Source of the DNA: an uncultured Microcaldota archaeon
GTDB taxonomy: Archaea; Micrarchaeota; Micrarchaeia; Anstonellales; Bilamarchaeaceae
Assembly (NCBI GenBank): GCA_903835325.1
Contig: CAILMU010000200.1
Location: 1 to 5,496 of the forward strand
Reading direction: 5' to 3'
DNA: 5,496 bases
How positions within the stretch are numbered: position 1 is the first letter of the stretch; every line of letters starts with the position of its first letter. The notes beneath the pieces are model-generated. The model did no database searches. It was not told where the DNA came from and worked only from the letters and a program-made list of their open reading frames with translations. Positions 5,148-5,496 of this stretch are shown one piece after another. The translations under genes were made by a program, and so were the position numbers.

Positions 5148-5152
5148 ACCTC
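5148..5152 (-). promoter_or_regulatory. Ribosome binding site of rpoA2
   Basis: GAGGT on the minus strand, 8 nt before ATG 5139 and only 2 nt before the in-frame TTG at 5145. The spacing supports the ATG as the true start and so the short A'' N-terminus. Confidence 0.65.
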
Positions 5153-5195
5153 GGGAAAACATCAAAATATAACCATCTTCATACTGGCGTCCTCA

Positions 5196-5496
5196 TCACG
5201 CCGTATCTATATCATCCTGCTTCACGACATCCATCGCGGCGGCTTTTGACGAGTACATCGGGTCCTTGCCGTCCCCGCCGTAATAGAACTGTATGACGCT
5301 CATGTCCGCGTTCCGGACGGTCATGTCGTCGAATACGACGAGGTCCTGCAATGCGTTGATGAGCCTCCTCTGCATGTAGCCTGAACGGGCCGTCCTGATC
5401 GCCGTGTTGACCAGGGCTTCCCTCCCTCCCATGGACGCGTAGATGTATTCATACGGCGTCATCCCTGTGTGGAAAGAGGAATAGATGAATCCCTTC
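5196..5496 (-). CDS. rpoA1: DNA-directed RNA polymerase subunit A' (Rpo1N), C-terminal end (partial)
   Basis: The last 99 codons of the N-terminal half of the split largest subunit; the 5' part, including the catalytic Mg-binding Asp motif, lies beyond the right edge. The fragment starts KGFIYSSFHTGMTP and contains the bridge helix (EYIYASMGGREALVNTAIRT, then SGYMQRRLINALQDL), followed by TVRNADMSVIQFYYGGDGKDP, which matches the usual end of archaeal A'. The Phe-Phe-Phe-His common at the start of the bridge helix is Tyr-Ile-Tyr-Ala here. The protein stops about 20 residues after the GDGKDP block at DDIDTA, as archaeal A' normally does. The frame is open to the window edge, so the ATG at 5462 is an internal Met. 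The gene is followed after 56 nt by rpoA2. Confidence 0.96.
   Translation of the reverse strand, partial: KGFIYSSFHTGMTPYEYIYASMGGREALVNTAIRTARSGYMQRRLINALQDLVVFDDMTVRNADMSVIQFYYGGDGKDPMYSSKAAAMDVVKQDDIDTA

Noticed and set aside
4042..5172. Long plus-strand open frame (376 codons) antisense to rpoA2
   Set aside because: It lies entirely over a well-recognised RNA polymerase gene; composition is a shadow of the real frame.

Overview
The window reads as archaeal chromosome, and most likely from a DPANN-type lineage such as Micrarchaeota or a relative; the phylum is inferred. The evidence is an RNA polymerase largest subunit split into A' and A'', followed by an L30e ribosomal protein and a small archaeal NusA-like KH protein. 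There is also an archaeal-length aspartyl-tRNA synthetase, TATA-like elements about 26 nt upstream of start codons, and GGTGA/GAGGT-type ribosome binding sites. Base composition is moderate GC, roughly 50-55 % by eye.

Layout. Positions 1-1370 (minus strand) hold a polytopic membrane protein and, 5 nt after its stop codon, the first 24 codons of a secreted protein that runs off the left edge. The membrane protein looks like a VirB6/CedA-type type IV secretion channel component, as an inference from topology and motif memory. Positions 1371-1451 form an 81-bp divergent promoter region. Positions 1452-2756 (plus) encode AspRS, whose anticodon-domain residues His29 and Pro87 match the non-discriminating type that also charges tRNA-Asn with Asp. 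Positions 2757-3047 lie between convergent genes and contain a doubtful 44-codon ORF, three inverted repeats and T-rich tracts. Positions 3048-5496 (minus) are the 3' part of the conserved archaeal transcription/translation operon, in transcription order: RpoA' C-terminus, RpoA'', L30e, NusA-like protein.

The operon genes supply the bridge helix and trigger loop of RNA polymerase, a ribosomal protein and an RNA-binding elongation factor. AspRS is a separate translation gene.

Most of the window is housekeeping. The departures from the textbook state are: an A'' subunit lacking the usual ~55-60 residues before the trigger loop, an L30e with an acidic-then-basic 59-residue tail, a T7 tract just before nusA, a 9-mer shared by the aspS start and the inverted repeat behind aspS, and the uncharacterised membrane/secreted gene pair. 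No tRNA, rRNA, CRISPR array, insertion sequence or origin was seen.
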